Shown here one piece after another: positions 1-12,747 of a DNA stretch of 64,000 nucleotides. A program made the translations under genes and the position numbers. Origin of the DNA: Symbiodinium natans (Eukaryota > Sar > Dinophyceae > Suessiales > Symbiodiniaceae); contig CAJNDS010000212.1 in the NCBI GenBank assembly GCA_905221605.1, forward strand, positions 64,501-128,500, given 5' to 3'. Numbering within the stretch: position 1 is the first letter of the stretch; each line of letters starts with the position of its first letter. Below the pieces are notes generated by a model. It worked only from the letters and a program-made list of their open reading frames with translations. It was not told the DNA's origin and did not search any database.

Positions 1-2389
1 TAGCTGCAGGAGAGCTGCAGTTGCTCTTGCACTGCAGACGCTGCACTCGCAGCTGGCGCAGTGCTGATACCTCAGGTGCCAAGACGTACTCCCGAGCGCT
101 CCGCGCGTAGCACCTGTGAATTACCTGGTCAATAGGGTCACTACGGCCGAGGCCAGTCCGTGACTCAGTGCACCCATTCACCCAAATGCACGAAGCAACA
201 TCGAGATATCATGAGATACCTGGTTCTCGAATATGGCCCACTTGGACAGCTTCTTCATCTGCCCTAGGGAGTCCATTACAACCTGACGTGATGCGCTGCT
301 ATCAACAAACATCCAAAACAACAGTGAAGCCTCGCCCTCTTCGACCACATGGTCTGTAGCCATCTCTGTAAGCTGCTTCAGATTGGACCTGAGCCCAGAA
401 CGTTGCAGCCAAAGGTCTCAAACCGAGCAACAGAGCATAGGGGGGCTTTGACTTGAGCGCTGCACTTTCCATTCGGCAGCTTGGGAAGCTCTTGCAGGAT
501 GACGAAGAACCTCAAGTAAAGCTTTCAGACTAGCCTGACGATGCCGCAATGCCGGAACTGGAACGACAATCCAGGCTGCCGGCTTGGGAACATATGATGG
601 TGTCAGGTTTGCCTGTTCAGCTCCGTGTGCCATAGAGTCGATACTTCGTTAATGTTGGACTGGCTTTAGTATAAGCAGGTCTATAATCACAAGCTTCGAA
701 AATTCATTCTGCGAACCGAGGTTGTTCAGGGTACCGGCTATTATCACAAGTTTTTCCCGGACGTTTTTTTGTGGGTCTGTGCTTTGGGTTAAGACTTAAG
801 AGCTACGCAGTAAGGTTTGAAGCCCTGAGGGCTTGGGCTCCAGGAATTTTAAAGAGCCAGAGCGCGGAGAATCCAGAAATCTAAGACCGGCCAGTTCCAC
901 GTAAGGCCTTATGGAAATTCATTACGAAACGAGGCCCCAATCACATTCTGTGATAGACAGCCCACGGGCCCGTCAGGCTGTCTTTAGTAAGTTTGTCTGG
1001 GTACCCTCTACAATACCAAGTTTTTTTCGGATGAATTTTTGTTCAAGGGTTTGTGTTTAGGGTTAAGGGCTTACGCAGTAAGGCTTGAGGCCCTGAGGGC
1101 CTTGGGCTCCAGGAATCTTAAAGGCTGGAAAGCTTCAGGCCTTGAGGTCCTAAAGGCTTGAGGCCCTGAGGGCGGTTCCCCCCCCCCCAATTTGTTTGGG
1201 GGGGTCGCTGCGCCATGCGTTTATAGAGGGTCCGAATTTGTTTGGGAGGGAGGGGGGGGGGGCCCCCACACTAAAGACAGTGCAACATGACTTCGAAACC
1301 CTTCAAAGAGCAGAATTTTCTCCACGCTGCAGTTTCAAACGGTCGTCGCGTAGGAGAGCGCACTTTGTTGCACAGTGCCGCTAAACGCGATGGACATCGC
1401 AACTCCCTCCCTCAAGGAGTCAGGCGGCAGCGTTGTCTTGCATCAGCCGCTTAAGGGTGCTCCGAACGCTCAGCTCACAAGCGCAGCAAAAGACATCTCA
1501 ACAAACAGACAGGAGCTTGAACCGACTGGGCCTCATCAAGGCTCAGCTGCGGATCCACTATCACGGGGCCCTTGCAAGACTTCGGATATTGCGAGATCTT
1601 GCGAGATCTTGTGAACGTTACAAAGAAGAAGTCTTGACTGGACGACGGGGGAGCTGTACAGTCACGCTGCGTCAAAGACAGAGGTGTGGTACCGGCTACC
1701 TCGGGAGGATGAGGATGTCTCCTCGGCCCGAAACTGTTCTTGCGTCACCGCCAGAGTTTCACCAAACAGAGCTACGAGAAACTTCTTGGCGTCCGCACTG
1801 CACAGCTCACTTTCAGAGCAAAGACCAGGCGCGGACGGTTGTTCTTCAGGTGTATGTGGTGCTCCGCACGCTTGGATATCCACTCGCTGTGGCAAAATGC
1901 CAGTTTCTCGGTGCGGAGTAATAAGCCTTGCTCTGGGTAGAGCCTGGCGCTCGTGGTAATCGTCGGCGCGGTCTTGTAGGCGACTGCCCGTCACGCGGCC
2001 CACCTTGAACCATGTAACGCCCTGCCGGTCATGGAGACAGAGGGTGTAGTAGAGGTAGAAGCCATCAAATCATTCACGAAGCCCCGCGTCCAAGACGCTC
2101 AACTTGAGCAGGATGTGCCGCAGTGCTATGAACTTTTTGCTCATACCTGGGTTCGTTACAGGGTCTCACGGCACCCTGAAGCCATTTCGGCAGGGCCGAC
2201 TTCGCATTCCCTGCGCATAGGGTCATGGGCAACTCTCCCACCAGGGAGTTTTCGCAGGGGGCACCCCCCAGGATACTTTCGACCCGTTCTTCTACTTCTG
2301 AGTTTGTCGGTGAGAACAGTACCTTCTCGCCCTTCTCGGACACGCTCTTGTCGAAGACCCGGCTCACTAACAAGCAGAACCACAAGCTT
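1..2389. other. No supported gene; host-like noncoding sequence
   Basis: I find no ORF with recognisable motifs. Short ORFs overlap on both strands with no preferred frame, as expected of GC-rich noncoding DNA. The stretch holds a diverged direct repeat (786-1174) and C- and G-runs near 1180-1262. Confidence 0.4.
786..1174 (+). repeat. Imperfect direct repeat with GCCCTGAGGGC cores
   Basis: Two diverged copies (about 786-854 and 1059-1122) share a GGGTTAAG start, a 'taCGCAGTAAGG' block, a CCCTGAGGGC palindrome and 'TTGGGCTCCAGGAAT'. A partial third copy of the palindromic block is at 1154-1174. Both full copies are preceded by a T-rich stretch, so the unit may extend upstream. Confidence 0.6.
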
Positions 2390-3170
2390 CCTGATAAGAT
2401 AGTCATGTTGCTGGCGTTGTCGGTATGGGGAACGGAGATGCGACGAGAAGAACGCCCTCGAGTAGCCGGCTGCTGTCCATCCTTGCTCATTCGCTTCCGG
2501 CTTTGGTCGATCCTTGCCTGCTGCTCCTCAAGAACCTTGGCGTTCCGCCGACTTCTCCTGCTCCTGCTGCGCCAGGACCTCCTTGTTCTGCTGGATCTCG
2601 GCGAGCTGGCCCTTGAGTATCTTATTGCGCTCGGCAATGTTTTTCTCTTGGCGGAGTTGCGCCAGCTGGCCCATCAACTGGCTCACCTTCTCGCCCGACA
2701 TCTCGCCAGTCCGAAGCTCCCGGAAGGCTTTATGCTGGAGCTCGTCCTGCAGCACCGACATCTGGCTCTCGCCGCTTGCCCCGCAAGACGCAAGAGCAGA
2801 AGGGCACTGCGTCGGCGCTTCCATGGCGATGGAGAACGGTGTCAGGCGGTCCAGTGACCAACTTGCCTCCACGCAGGCCGTATGGGCGTGGAAACCACTT
2901 AACTCGAACCAAAACAGGCTGCCCATGCACAAGTGATTAATAATGACCATAAATAACTCCTCATCCACAAATACTTTTTGCAGCTCTGTCGCAGAACTGG
3001 GAAGAAACTTGGCTCTTACAGCTTCTCCCTTTGCCTTGTATGTTGAACTCAAGCTTCTTGCAGCTGTCGTTGCAATCTCTCTCAAAGAATATCCCACTCG
3101 AAACTGGCCATCCGTTTTGTCATCACGAAATGGGCCAAAGATATCCCCGTATCGTTTGCACATCTTCTCG
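2390..3170 (-). CDS. Hypothetical coiled-coil protein, multi-exon
   Basis: Not recognised. The minus strand has a protein-like stretch at about 3165-2940 (Lys/Arg-rich, starting near VEKMCKRYGDIFGPF) and, after a less coding-like interval, a long charged heptad-like coiled coil from about 2770 to 2400 (motifs such as LMGQLAQLRQEKNIAERN and VLEEQQARIDQSRKRM). The coiled coil changes frame near 2540, so a small intron or an indel lies there. A Pro/Gln/Ala-rich low-complexity stretch at 3250-3330 may belong to an upstream exon. Exon ends are not resolved. Confidence 0.35.
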
Positions 3171-4764
3171 ACGGTCACACACGGTCACGGAGTGCCACGT
3201 GGCCGGCAAAGCCGTCAGTTCGACCCAGTGAGAAACCTGTGCCGCCTGCGGCGGCTGTGGCACTTGTGGCGCTTGCGGCGCTTGCGGCGAGGCTCCGTGG
3301 CAGGTCCCCGGGAGGTCCTCGGCGAGGGTGCCGCATCCGCTGGGGGCGCTGAGCTGGGTCGCGGTGCTTCCCTGTAGAGCCTGGACGAGCATGGATGTGC
3401 CATGATGTCAGAATTTGATCTGGATTGTGCCTTCCGGCGGTGGTTTTGGCGGCATCAGCTTTGGCTTCACCTTCCGGGTCGGAACATGTCGGAAAAGTTG
3501 AAGCACATGTCTCCCCTAAACTGCTTAATGCTGCTTGACAGCCCCAACGCATCTGCGCATTCGGCGTGGAAAAGCCGGCCGCGAAGAAGCGGGCCTGAGA
3601 GACGAGTTGGCTCATCGCGAGGGGTGGGCACAACAACTCAGCGTAAACGCGCTGAAAATATCAGCGAACAAAGCCCAAAGTCCCTGGAGATGCCTGCAGC
3701 ACGTTGACTATGCACTCTGATCACTCTTTGTCTGATTTCTGATGTTTCTTAAATCCACGCCCAGGCAGCACCTGGAATGAACTGTCGCTTTTTGCGGATG
3801 TGTCACGTGATGTGTCAAGCTGTTTCTGGCTGCTGATGTGGTCTGCTTCAGATTCCAAAACAGAAAGGAGTGGATGGCCCACGGAGTCAGGGACGGACAG
3901 TCTGACTGTGCTCACGGAATGCAGTCGCACCTGCCTGCCCGCCATTGCCAGCTTTGCAGGTTGCTGGGAGCTCGAGCGGCTGCAGAGTAGTTGGACCACG
4001 GCGCGTACTCGGCCGTGGGTTAAAGTCCACTTTTTGGGTTTATCTGTGGTTTAGGGGGGGGGGGGAGGGGATGGGAGGGGGGGGGATAAGAACGTCATTC
4101 ATATTGCGCCTGTGCCCAAAACCGGCGTTTTCATCTCTTTGTACAACATACTGCGCAAGGAGGTGGAACAAGACGCATTGTCGCAAGCGTCCATGCATTT
4201 GGTGACCATGCCCAAAACACTGGCATTTACAGCGTTTTCATCACTGTGTACAACATACTGCGCAAGGATGTAGAACAAGACATGCTGTCGCAAGCGTCCA
4301 CGCTTTTGGCGACCATGCCCAAAACACTGGTAGTTACAGCGTTTTGCGATTCTGAGTTTAGCGACCTGCTGAAAGAAAACTTTAAAGTTCTTGATCTTTT
4401 CACACTCACACATGAGTCATGAACCACATAAGTATGAATCTTGTGCGATTTCCGAAGTAGTTTACGCCAGATGTTTTGCCTCTTTTTTAAGGCGTTTTCT
4501 TGGGAGCCGAATGACGAATACATCCTAAACACCAATACGCCGTGCACTTGCCCTCAATCTGCAAATGTGTCTGAAACACCACGGCCGCGCACGCGCCGTG
4601 GACCGAGTAGTTGGAAAGAATTTCTCAAGAAGTCTGTATCTCTGTGACTAACACAAACCGCAGGTCTGGTCCACCAGCAGTTTCGAAGCACCCTATGCCT
4701 GGCAGTGAGCTCGCAGGGTCTCGGAAGTAACAGCTCCATCTAGACCTCGGCTTGTCAAAAAGGC
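3171..4764. other. Intergenic or intronic, with tandem and inverted repeats
   Basis: No convincing gene. It contains a ~107 bp tandem duplication (4112-4330) and two GC-rich inverted arms: one near 3990-4020 and its near reverse complement at 4582-4612, each built on CCACGG/CCGTGG. G-runs lie at 4053-4086. Confidence 0.4.
4112..4340. repeat. ~107 bp tandem repeat, about 2.3 copies
   Basis: Consecutive units begin TGCCCAAAAC (about 4112, 4209 and 4316) and share GTACAACATACTGCGCAAGG and CTGTCGCAAGCGTCCA-type blocks. The third unit is cut short after the first ~30 bases. Units differ by several substitutions and a short deletion, so this is not a recent array. Confidence 0.7.
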
Positions 4765-7700
4765 AATGCCTGAACCTCATCTTTTGCGTTGTTGCAGAGC
4801 AGGCCTTCACGGAGGCTGACAAAAGCCACCAGTTCGGCAGGCTCCTTCGAGGCAACCACAGCGACCTGAGCAACCCCATCACACAGCCGTCGCACTCTCC
4901 CCGGCCCCACTCCTACACTGTCCTACACTGTCCTACACTCTCCTACACCACCTCTTCCCGGCGAGGGGCCTCTTTGAGACCGGGCCGCGGCCCGCTTCCG
5001 AGCTCAAGACCCGACGGCCCATCCTCCACATGACTTCAGGTGAACAGGTACCTTTCAAGCACTAAGCCTTAAGCCCTCTCAGCACCTCCTCGGAGGTCAC
5101 GTAGGTATACCTCGGAGACAGCCGTTGCACTGTTGCAACAAGTTGAAACTCTGTTTCCTGCAAAATCTCCGAAGCTGAGACTCAACCGTCTGAGGACTGC
5201 TTCAACCTCCTCCGGCTCAACGCGAACTCCACGAATCTTCACCTGCCAAAAGTGCAAAAGCTCCAGCAAAGCTCCGCAGCTGCCGCCAGACACCCATGGG
5301 TAAACAAAAAGCACTCCGGAGAGCTTGAGCCTGACGATCCACGCGGCCAATCACCTGCAACTCGAAGATATCGACATCACATGTCGGGTAAATGTTACAT
5401 GTCCACTTCTCTAGAAGTTCTCGTTGGTGTACCTTGGTCATACCTTGGTCTTTCTTGGGGTCTCTTCGCTCTGGACTTTGGTCTCACATCTGCACCCAGC
5501 CTCCAGCTGCCCAGCCCTCCACCGGCCCATGTCTCCCGTTCTGTAGAGTCTGCCGAACTCCTGCCACCACACCGATCTCACAGAATGCTCTTGCGCAAAC
5601 ATGCCAACTATAGCCAGGCAATGCCCATTATGCCAGTGCTTCGATGGCACAGCTTTCAGACCCCAACAACATGAATTTAGCTTCATTCTCTGTTAAACCA
5701 AATTCGACACTGAAGCATCGGGGGCTTGCACGCACTGGCTGCAAGGCACTGAGCAATGAAGAGCAACGTGACGTGTGACCCGGAACATCCGAAAAGACGT
5801 CCTTCGTGTCGACCCACTTCTGGGCGGTCAGCTCTTCGTGCTTCCAGTAGCCTCGAGCTATGCAGCATGGTGGAGAAACACGAATGCGGAAAAACCAATG
5901 CACATGCTGCAAGCTTTAAGCCCCGCATTAGCGGTTGCCATGGGCCTGAAACTTTAAGCGACTTCCAATCCCATGTTGAATGACACGCCTGGTCCAACCG
6001 CAGACTCTGCCCGATCGATCGTGGGCACCATGCAGTAGTGCCAGATTGAGCCAGATGGGGTCCCAGCCATATTGAACCGTGAACCTGTCTTGTTCTTGTA
6101 TGTTTCTGTAATTGCCGGGGCCGTAGCATGCAGCCAGAACGCCGCCAAAGCAAATCTCACCTGCCTCCGATAGTGTTGTGCAACAACAAAACGTCACTAC
6201 TCTGGCACAAAGATTGGAGAGCCCATGTTTCAGAACGTTCTGCTTCTCATGTCTTGGCGCACCTCACCACCAGGAACTTGGACCAGAACGGCAGGTCCAG
6301 ACTCCTACAGAGACGCAGGAGACTGGTCGGGACAAAAATTGGTATCTGAAGCTGAATGCACGGGCAAGAAGCGGATCCTGAGCGTCTTCCCTCATCACGA
6401 AGACTTTCGAATGTGGCTGGGGCCGACCACATGGGGCCTTGAGGCAAGAAACCATGAAGCAGCCACACCGAAACAAAAAAAAACACATCGAACAAGTTCA
6501 CTCCTGTCCCTGGTACATCCGACGGCCTTCGACGGGAAGATTTCCAGATCAATCCCTTCCTTCGGGACGGTGTACACCTGGCAAAAAACACAGCCAAAAA
6601 CACCTAAGTGACCTGAGTTCTCGCACGTACCAAGTCGAGCCAGATCGCTGGGCCGATTTCGAGAAGTTCCATCTTCAAGAGTTCGATGGCAGTTTATGGA
6701 CGCGCGCTTCGTTTGCAGATCCTCGCAGCAGTTTCGTTTGCCCGCTCCCGAAGTCTAGCTGTAAGGGTATATACACTTAGTCGTGCTACAGTGGGCGAGG
6801 GCATCGTCTTCCATGCCCGCCTGCTTTGGTACGCGAATTGGGATGTTGTCAGGATTGTGTTGACTTGGCACGGTCCATTCTACAATCGCAACGGTTCGTT
6901 TGCTGCAAACGGCTGTTCGACATCTCACCCTCACCCAGCCATCTTCCGCCTTTTGCACTACAAACGGAGGGACTGGAAAATTCGATCATTGACGATAGCG
7001 CAGCGTGATCCAGTGACATCGAAGCTGCCCAGGGCGTCTAACCCGAAGGGTTGACATGGAAAGCCCGTCTTCGCTTGATACTGTTGGTGCCGAGTTCAAG
7101 GGCAGGATCAGGCGCTTCTTGGCTCAATATTCGAGGCTAGGTCTGCGACGTGTTCTTTGGCAATGTGGTGCTGGCGCTGTCGCTGCACCCGTTTTTGTTT
7201 AGGCCAGGCGAGAAAACTTGCTGGGGCAGCTGAAGAGCACGCAGCCGAAAGCCTCGATACAATCACCTTTGCACTCTACAGCTTAGAAAACCTGTTTTCT
7301 TTCACCGAGTGAGCCCACTGCCCCTCTCGTGCTTTTTCTGGAAGTATGGCAATGATGGCAATCTCTGGGCAATGAGAAGTATTTCGCAGATTTCACGCTC
7401 TTACACTCTTGTGGCTGTGCGCTGGCCTCGCTGAGCTGATGCTGTACCCACCGGGCTAACAAGGATTCGAGTCTGACGATGACGTATGTCACGACATGTG
7501 ATGTGGCACGACTTCCTTCACACACAACGTCAGTGCAAGCTTCCCAAGTCGGGGCTTCACCCAAGACGTGCAGGGCTCACCGTGCAAGAGCTTTCAGATG
7601 CTCCGTAGAAATTGTGCACCTGTGCCTGCACTTGGAGCGACGGGCACCATCTTGTCCAGGTGTTGCACTAGGACTTGTGTTGACAGTTGCTATGTCCATG

Positions 7701-8000
7701 AGTCAATCCAACAAAGGCTGTCGGGAGGTGAGGGGTCAGTATTGTGTCCTGGATGACACGTGCACGGTATCACACCGACTGCTCAAGCTGCATTTCGGCT
7801 ATATCTTGCAAGGAGTTCCTTCCACCGCCTGCACCGTGCTGATCCACGAAAACCTTGAACGCTTGAAACCGCTGAACCGTGACCTTCAAACCGTACGACA
7901 CACAAACCAAGGACTCCTGATACAGGAAATGATATAACAGCATCGGAGGCCTCCAGACCTCTGGTTCGCATGGCACCTCTCCGGCAGTCAGTACAGCTTG
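4765..8000 (-). CDS. NRPS-type adenylation (AMP-binding) domain, 3' exons
   Basis: This is the C-terminal half of an ATP-dependent adenylating enzyme, the family that activates a carboxylic or amino acid as its acyl-AMP. Small exons carry the family motifs in order on the minus strand: AVLTAGEVPCEPEVW (near 7990-7945, the GGEaL block before A5); VYTVPKEGIDLEIF (6572-6500); APCGRPQPHSKVFVM (6437-6380, the iGRP block); AGEICFGG (near 6165); ARGYWKHEELTAQKWV (near 5860-5800, A6); LYRTGDMGRW (near 5560, A7); VIGRVDRQ (near 5380); VKIRGVRVEPEEVEAVL (near 5240-5180, A8); and AQVAVVASKEPAELVAFV (4875-4800). Several exons start just after an AG|G acceptor. No carrier or condensation domain was identified. 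The YGPTE-type A5 core was not located. The N-terminal half is probably the exon set at 14.9-12.7 kb. Confidence 0.75.
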
Positions 8001-8641
8001 TGCATCTTGGGCATCATGAGAACATGGAACACAGAGAGCACGTGGAACACATGACTCACATGTCACAGGCCAAGCACACATGCAGACTAGTGGCGGTTGG
8101 CGACTGCACAGCCCAGCGGCTCACCGACGGTGACGATGTGCTTCACCTAGAGCACCAGCGCTTCAGATGTCATATGATGTCATGCTTCAAGCCTCACCAG
8201 GCTTAGGGAATACGCAACCCACATTTTTTCCAGCACCAGTGGTGAGGCATGCTAGTGTAGGCATGTCCAAGCTGGTCGCGGACTCCTGCCGGCTTTTCCG
8301 GGCTCAAGCTAATCACATGTACCATAGCTCCGCGAGTCAGAGATCATAGCCCGCTTGTCGGGATAGCCTTACTTCACATCGTCCCAGCCCCTTTGAACTG
8401 ATTTTCTGCTGCAGCAAGCCTAGCCGTAAGCTGCTGCTACCTACTACTAAAGACAGGAACAACTTGCGTAAAAGACTGGCAACAGGCAAAGTTCGTGACA
8501 TCCAAATGTCTACTGAGGGCCGTGAGGCCTCACCTCATGCATATCATTCTGGGATGAAAGCCCAGGCCGGTCAGCGATGACTTTATCCCTTCGAACAAGC
8601 GGCGTCTGACCGCATCACAAAAAGTGCTAGATATCGAATAG

Positions 8642-11032
8642 TCAACAACATCCAAATACATCCAAGCTGCAAACAAATGGTTCCGGAACCTTTCCAGGCC
8701 AGTAGTTCATGTTCTCGAAGATGCACAATGCAGCTGGAGCAAGAAAGATGCGGACCACATAGACATCAAATGCCACTCCGAAGCAGTACAAGCAGCCTGA
8801 GCACCAGAACAAGCTTCGGCTGCGCACATACCCGGATCTACCCTCCCCCCCCATCCAGTTCCTTTGGCAGTGCTACTGACGCCATCTGAGCCGACGACCA
8901 ATTTGTGCGATCACCGGAACAGAGGACAGGAACACAAAGGCAAAAGAGATCACCATGATCGTGCCTGCGAGGGTAATCAAGGGACCTGTCTCTTCAAGGC
9001 TCAAACGCACGGCGGAGGCATTGTCATAACCTTGCTGTCTGCGCTCATACACACGGGCGAAAAGGAAGAGGTCGTAATCCATAGCTAGCGCAAAAAGGAA
9101 ACCACAGGTACTGTGCACCATCGTCCACTTTAAGCCACCCGTGGCATCAAAGCCAGCCCAAGCAAGCCAGCCGTCTTGATAAACACCAACAGCAAAGCCA
9201 TACTCTGCCATGATGGGCAACGCGATTGTGAAGACCTTGCATTGAGAGGGTCTCTGTCCCACAGCCAAAAACACTAGCTGCAACTAGACTAGCCCTATAC
9301 TTTTCTCCTTCACTGGGGCACGCACCATCTTGACACCGACAAAAGTGGACTGGAACAAGGTGGCCACCATGAGGCAAACAATTCCGAGGGTGATACCCAG
9401 GATCCAGGGTGCGGCCTGCCTGTACTGAGCTTCAAGGAGCATGTCCTCTGCGACTGGAGTGTAGAGCTTCAAAGAGAACAGGGTTTCACCACGACCATTC
9501 TGAATCATCACATTGGGTTCGATGACATCCCAGAAGTGGTGAATCAGTTTCTGCGCAGCATGTCCTTGCTGGTCTTCTATGTCTGAGAACATGAACATTC
9601 GCTGCGAAGCCTTGTCATCAGATATGAAGGTCTCTTTCCAGGTCGGGTTGTGTGCGCAGGACCCTGTGATAGAGTCCCACCAATATCCAAGCACGTTGTG
9701 GGAAGTAACATTCACAGATTGGCATGCATCATCTTTCAGGATTGTGCGCACAACCTGACAAGCTGCCTGCTGAAAGGCTGCGCTTCGGGTCCAGTCACCT
9801 GCATGACTAACTTCCGATGAATTTGTCAGTAGCTTTGTTGAAGTCATTAAAAGCGTCATCTGTCTCAGCTCGCGGTCGTCGAACTTGTCCCGAAGCATGT
9901 GATATGCATCATACTCGGATACAGATCTTGAGAAGTCTGTGAGGGTAACGTCAAAGTTGGCACGGAATTGCCAAATCTGCAGAATCAGGGGACTGAAACC
10001 TGCCAACACCAGAACTGGCAAAACGTAGTTCCAGGGCTTGCCAGTGACGACCTCCGCAACAGGCCTAAAGAAACCTGTCTGTACCATCTTCGATCCATGT
10101 TGCATCCAGTCCCAGAAGGTGCTATTTGGCTCGTCAAACGTCGATGGAAAAATCGATGCCAACACAGGTGGCACCGCAATGCTGTAAAGACCAACAAAGA
10201 AGCTTCCAAATGCCAGGTTCAGGGTTGCATACAAATAGCCTAGCTTGTTCAAGTCAGGATAGCAACTTGCACCCAGAAATGTAATCACGAGGATGGAAGT
10301 ACTGAGGAGGATGACAAAGCCTGAGGTCTGCAAAGTCTTCATAAGCAACAAGCCAACGTCGGCAGATGCACGTGAACGACGCTCCTGTGAGAAGCGCACC
10401 CAGAAGAAGAGCGCATAGTCAAAGGCAAGTGCCAACTGCACAAACAGAATTTGAGTGTCTGGCCCGACCATATTCAACTCTGGCCAAAGATGCTTGATCA
10501 GAACGATGACGCTTCGTGAGGCAGGAACACTGGCAAGAAGGCATAGGCACGGCGTTATGGCACGTGGTAGAGTCCCAACACCGAGGATCAATAACATTAC
10601 CAGGAGTGGTGTGCTCAGGGTAAGGTGAAACAGTGTCTCACTGTCACACTGCTCGTATGAGGCATCGACCACCGAATGTGGGCCGGCCATTGCTACATTG
10701 AGGTTTCCAAATCCATCCACTTCTTGGACATACTCACGGATTTTGTAGAGACATGGATTCCGGTGTCCGATGTTGCCTTTCACATGCAGATCAAGCCTCA
10801 TGACAGCGGCATCTTTGCCGGAGGCAACTTCTGCAGACTTCCACTGCAACTTCTGACACCTGTCGGTCTCCTGCAAGCTCTTCAGCTTGCTCTCAACAGC
10901 TTGGGTCAAGTCCGTAAAGTTGCGGTTTTGCTGGAGATCTGATTTACTCCATATCAGGATAGCGTCGGACAGCATGCCTTCAGCATTGTGTCCGAAATCG
11001 TTCGTCAAAGACTGTGCGGTGCTCTTCAGCCT
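8642..11032 (-). CDS. MMPL/RND-family membrane transporter, three exons seen
   Basis: MMPL proteins are polytopic lipid or drug exporters. The first visible exon runs from 11032 (after an AG|G acceptor) to about 9308 and encodes ~580 residues: two hydrophobic TM clusters around a large soluble loop, with a family-like TM motif (LALAFDYALFFWVRF). Exon 2 (9235-8899) carries the second MMPL TM set, including the paralogous LAMDYDLFLFARV. Exon 3 (8796-8642) ends in VYVVRIFLAPAAL and YWPGKVPEP. Phases fit: VK|VFT at intron 1 and I-G split at intron 2 (102 nt, GT-AG). Intron 1 is 72 nt if the donor is GA, keeping a family-conserved Lys, or 78 nt with a GT donor, losing two codons. The N-terminus and TM1 are missing; a hydrophobic stretch in another frame (11095-11035) may be TM1. 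The last 11 residues may be intronic readthrough. Confidence 0.8.
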
Positions 11033-11047
11033 CCCAGTGAGGGGCAC

Positions 11048-12747
11048 AAAAAAGCATCAAAAAACATGACAAGATGCACAGAAACCCAATCAGCCTGGTG
11101 TTGTAGGGCTCCAGGTGGAGAGGCTGCACCTTCAACGCCTAAGTGTGGGAGTCAAAGGCGCTTGTTTTGCGAAACGTTTCAGCTTCAAGAGTCCACAAAA
11201 ACCCACAGCTCGACATCAAAGCTCACTAAGTGTCACCGTGAAGCAGAGTAGGATGCAGATGTGCAAATAGATATGAGGAACGCGTGAGTCAGCAGGCAAG
11301 CGCTGCAGAGGGGTCTCTTCAGGAGGAACTCGAAGCCGGCCAAGAGCGGCCTCGGCTCTCGCATGAACCCCGCACACTTAGCATGTGAACCCCAAACTCT
11401 GGTTTGACTGCTTCTCTCTCTTTCCTAATCTCTTTCTTTCTGGCTTTCTTCTTCACTGCTCCTTCTTCCTGTGCTCTCTCTTTTCAGCCCTTCTACGTGA
11501 GCCCCTGGCCTGCTCGTGATTAGCTCACTTTCACATGCCCCCTCCTGAACATCCTGAACCATCGCAGCGCTGGGGCCTAGTGGACATAAGACCTGGAGCC
11601 ATGAAGGCTGCAGACTGGCTTGGATCCAGAGATCTGCCACTTGTAGCCGGCAGCGGGGACTGGCGGTCTATACATACGAGCTGAAGCCATCGGCATAACG
11701 ATGCACAATGAGACCCAAACCGAGCGAAGGGGTCGTGCATTGCCTTGAGAATCGTGAACATCCAGAACCAGATCCAGAACCTCCCAAGTCAGCTGAAGAA
11801 GACACCAAGCGGCAAGCAGGCCAAGATGCATACAAAACCTCGGCGAGGACTCGAAGCTCCGGCCGGCCTGCGGAGTTACCATGAAGACCCTGACCTGGCG
11901 AAGATCCGTAGCTTCAGTAGGAACCCTGTCAACAGCCCAGGCCCCAAGTCGCCCCGGCCCGGGGAATTGAAAGAGAACGAGGGGAGGGGAACGAAGGGGG
12001 TGGCCGCGTTCAAATCATCAATCTGGGTCCTCATGTAAGACGACAACTCCTTCTCTTCGGACCGAGACTTGGGTAGCTCCCTGACATGCTTAAGCTCAAG
12101 AAGCTGCAGACGCCACCTCCTCAGCGGCAATAGTATTGGCCAAGTACTCAGGGCCTCGTTGAAGGACCACGAAGATGAGCCAAGGCTTCTGTCAAAGCTT
12201 GCCCAGCGACAGAAATCTCCAAGAATCAGGCTTTTGTGTCCATTGGCTGATGCAACAACCAACTTGCCACCTAGGTGGAAACAATTGGAAACAGATGCAG
12301 TTGCTGGTTGCTTCGAAAAGCAGCATTCTCCACACCAGCCTTGCGTCAACACCGGGAACATCTCCCACTCCTGCAGTCGCATTGACAGGTCTTCGGCAGG
12401 CCGTGCGTCTTTTGCAGACGAGAAGCGATGATGGCCCAAAAGTACCTCGAGCAGGCACAGAGAAGTACCCCAAGATTCACATGCCGTTGGCACTGGTCTC
12501 AGGGCGCACGGAGACTTTAGTAACGCCACAGATGTTGAATCCACCTGGCCTGACAGAAGCATCGGCAAGAAAACACCATGAAACACCGCAAGGCTCAAAG
12601 GTCTAAGTCACACACAGTGGCTGCCGAAGAAATACACACCATGCATGAGGTGTTGGTGATCGTACACAATGCCCTGCCAACAGTATGCTGCATAGCACTG
12701 CAGCACATTCTGAGGACAACTTCAGGTGATTCAAAGTGGGAAGGTGC
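11048..12747. other. Probable intron of the adenylation gene; no gene recognised
   Basis: Minus-strand ORFs here (for example 12598-11876 and 11882-11577) lack family motifs and do not splice convincingly to their neighbours. A Leu/Trp-rich hydrophobic stretch near 11830-11700 could be an unrecognised upstream MMPL exon. The A4 exon of the adenylation domain could not be found here. Confidence 0.35.

Noticed and set aside
1180-1265. C-run and G-run near 1.2 kb as a structured regulatory element
   Set aside because: Homopolymer-like runs with no paired structure or nearby gene; probably low-complexity sequence.
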